Shown: positions 63,005 through 64,000 of the stretch, piece by piece
Numbering within the stretch: position 1 is the stretch's first letter
Layout: the number at the start of each line of letters is the position of its first letter
NCBI RefSeq assembly: GCF_031755915.1
Contig: NC_083387.1
Span: 11,553,001-11,617,000 of the forward strand
DNA length: 64,000 bases
Source of the DNA: Ziziphus jujuba
Lineage: Eukaryota > Streptophyta > Magnoliopsida > Rosales > Rhamnaceae
Reading direction: 5' to 3'
Made by a program: the position numbers and the translations under genes
The notes under the pieces: generated by a model
Seen by the model: the letters and a program-made list of their open reading frames with translations, nothing else
Told to the model about the DNA's origin: nothing
The model's database searches: none

Positions 63005-64000
63005 ATTTCCATATATATGTACATACAAATATATGTATACAATGGCACTATTTGAGGATCTTGAAAAGTTTTTATCCGAGGACCAAAAAAATAAGAAAAT
63101 TAAGTTTTAATTATTGATTTATTAAGTATAGATTTATCTTTCATATATAAAAAAAGGTTGATTGTGGATTCAATCAAGCTTGGGTGAAATCTCCCCTCCC
63201 TTCCGATTTATAATATAGCGTAATCATACCAAAAACAAAAAGTAAAAAATAAACAAAATTTTTTTTAAAAAAAAGTACATTTTTTTTGTAGGGAAAAAGA
63301 CCACGCAAAATAATATCATTGACATGTTTTGAGTGTCTTAAAAATTAAGATCCTCAATTTATTTACATCATATTAACCTTAAAAAATTAGTTTTTTCACA
63401 ATGAATTTTAAGCACAACAAAAATATCTGGGTATGACTTTGGAAGGTTAGAGCTTGGTTTTCATCAAGTGTCATCTAAAACGCTGCTCTTTAACATTTCT
63501 TGGAACTCAATAAATCTATTCATCCTATACATATATTAGACATGGATTATTTCGATAATATTCATGTTTAAAATAAATTTGCTTACTCATAATGACATGC
63601 TTATTTATTCTAAATGGATAATATAATTCAAATTATAATATAAATTGTCATATTACCCATTAACATCCACTTTTCACCTTAATTTTACTACTATGTATTT
63701 TTATACCTGCATTCATATAATTTTATTTTAAATAGAAGGTATAATTAAATAGATTAATAAGATTAATCAATAACTTCTTTTATTTTTCCCAAGAAGCATG
63801 TAATAATCACATATTTAAATACTTTTTCCAAAGAAAAATAAAATAGCAAATACAATTGACCATCTAAATTTTAAAAAGTGTCACATTGCCATTGGATTAT
63901 TGTTATTTATTTATTTATTTATTTTTTAACCTTAGTCTAATTATGTCATTCTGATAGATTAATTTTATAAAATTGATCTTATACAACTAATGTAACTCTA

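Larger units (their letters stand above)
57961..64000. other. AT-rich intergenic region, no gene recognised
   Basis: No exon chain or known domain on either strand. It contains (AT)n runs (58177-58189, 59981-59997, 61883-61902), an (AAT)n run at 60988-61007, and a near-identical pair of AAGCATATAGATATATGC words at about 62382-62400 and 62411-62428. Two structured elements are listed separately. Confidence 0.6.

Noticed and set aside
1..64000. CRISPR arrays, operons, LTR retrotransposons, rRNA genes or integrated viral sequence
   Set aside because: None seen: no regularly spaced repeats with spacers, no reverse transcriptase or gag motifs, no long terminal repeats and no rRNA-like sequence.

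Overview
This is a nuclear genomic window from a eudicot plant, probably a rosid, though I cannot name the species. The evidence is AT-rich intergenic DNA full of microsatellites and A/T tracts, genes split into many short exons with plant-type GT-AG introns, plant-specific protein families (KRP, plant B3 factors, organellar PreP), and Mutator-like DNA transposons. I built gene models by hand from splice sites, reading-frame continuity and remembered family sequences. Coordinates are exon-level, but nothing was checked against transcripts.

Layout. (1) 1-8908, + strand: the 3' sixteen exons of a presequence protease (PreP, M16C) gene whose first exon(s) lie left of the window. (2) 8909-17400: AT-rich intergenic DNA with two tandem duplications and one inverted-repeat element. 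(3) 17768-19053, +: a four-exon KRP-type CDK inhibitor (203 aa). (4) 22488-30100: a 7.6-kb Mutator-like element (MULE) with terminal inverted repeats and a perfect 9-bp target duplication. It holds a decayed mudrA-like transposase on the - strand and decayed Ulp1-type (C48) protease exons on the + strand. (5) 31845-33284: a smaller inverted-repeat-bounded element carrying four exons of a CCCH/RRM zinc-finger gene. (6) 35315-39069, +: a seven-exon DUF829/TMEM53-like alpha/beta-hydrolase gene (405 aa). (7) 41546-44145 and 45168-47450, +: two tandem B3-domain genes; the first has a frameshift near its 3' end. (8) 49012-49083, -: tRNA-Thr(UGU). (9) 50094-57657, -: an 18-exon gene for a fused short-chain dehydrogenase plus quinone-oxidoreductase protein (634 aa). 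(10) 57658-64000: gene-poor AT-rich DNA with a 148-bp foldback palindrome and another inverted-repeat element.

Gene order looks like a conserved neighbourhood. From memory, Arabidopsis carries KRP6 next to PREP1 and a B3 gene (At3g19150-At3g19184), and KRP7 next to PREP2 and the fused SDR/quinone oxidoreductase NQR (At1g49620-At1g49670). This window appears to hold KRP, PreP, B3 and NQR together, as expected of the unduplicated ancestral block, with transposons and a DUF829 gene in between. The proteins themselves do not form one pathway: organellar peptide clearance, cell-cycle inhibition, transcription and redox chemistry. The most unusual material is the Ulp1-carrying MULE, the gene-capturing element beside it, and several GC splice donors.
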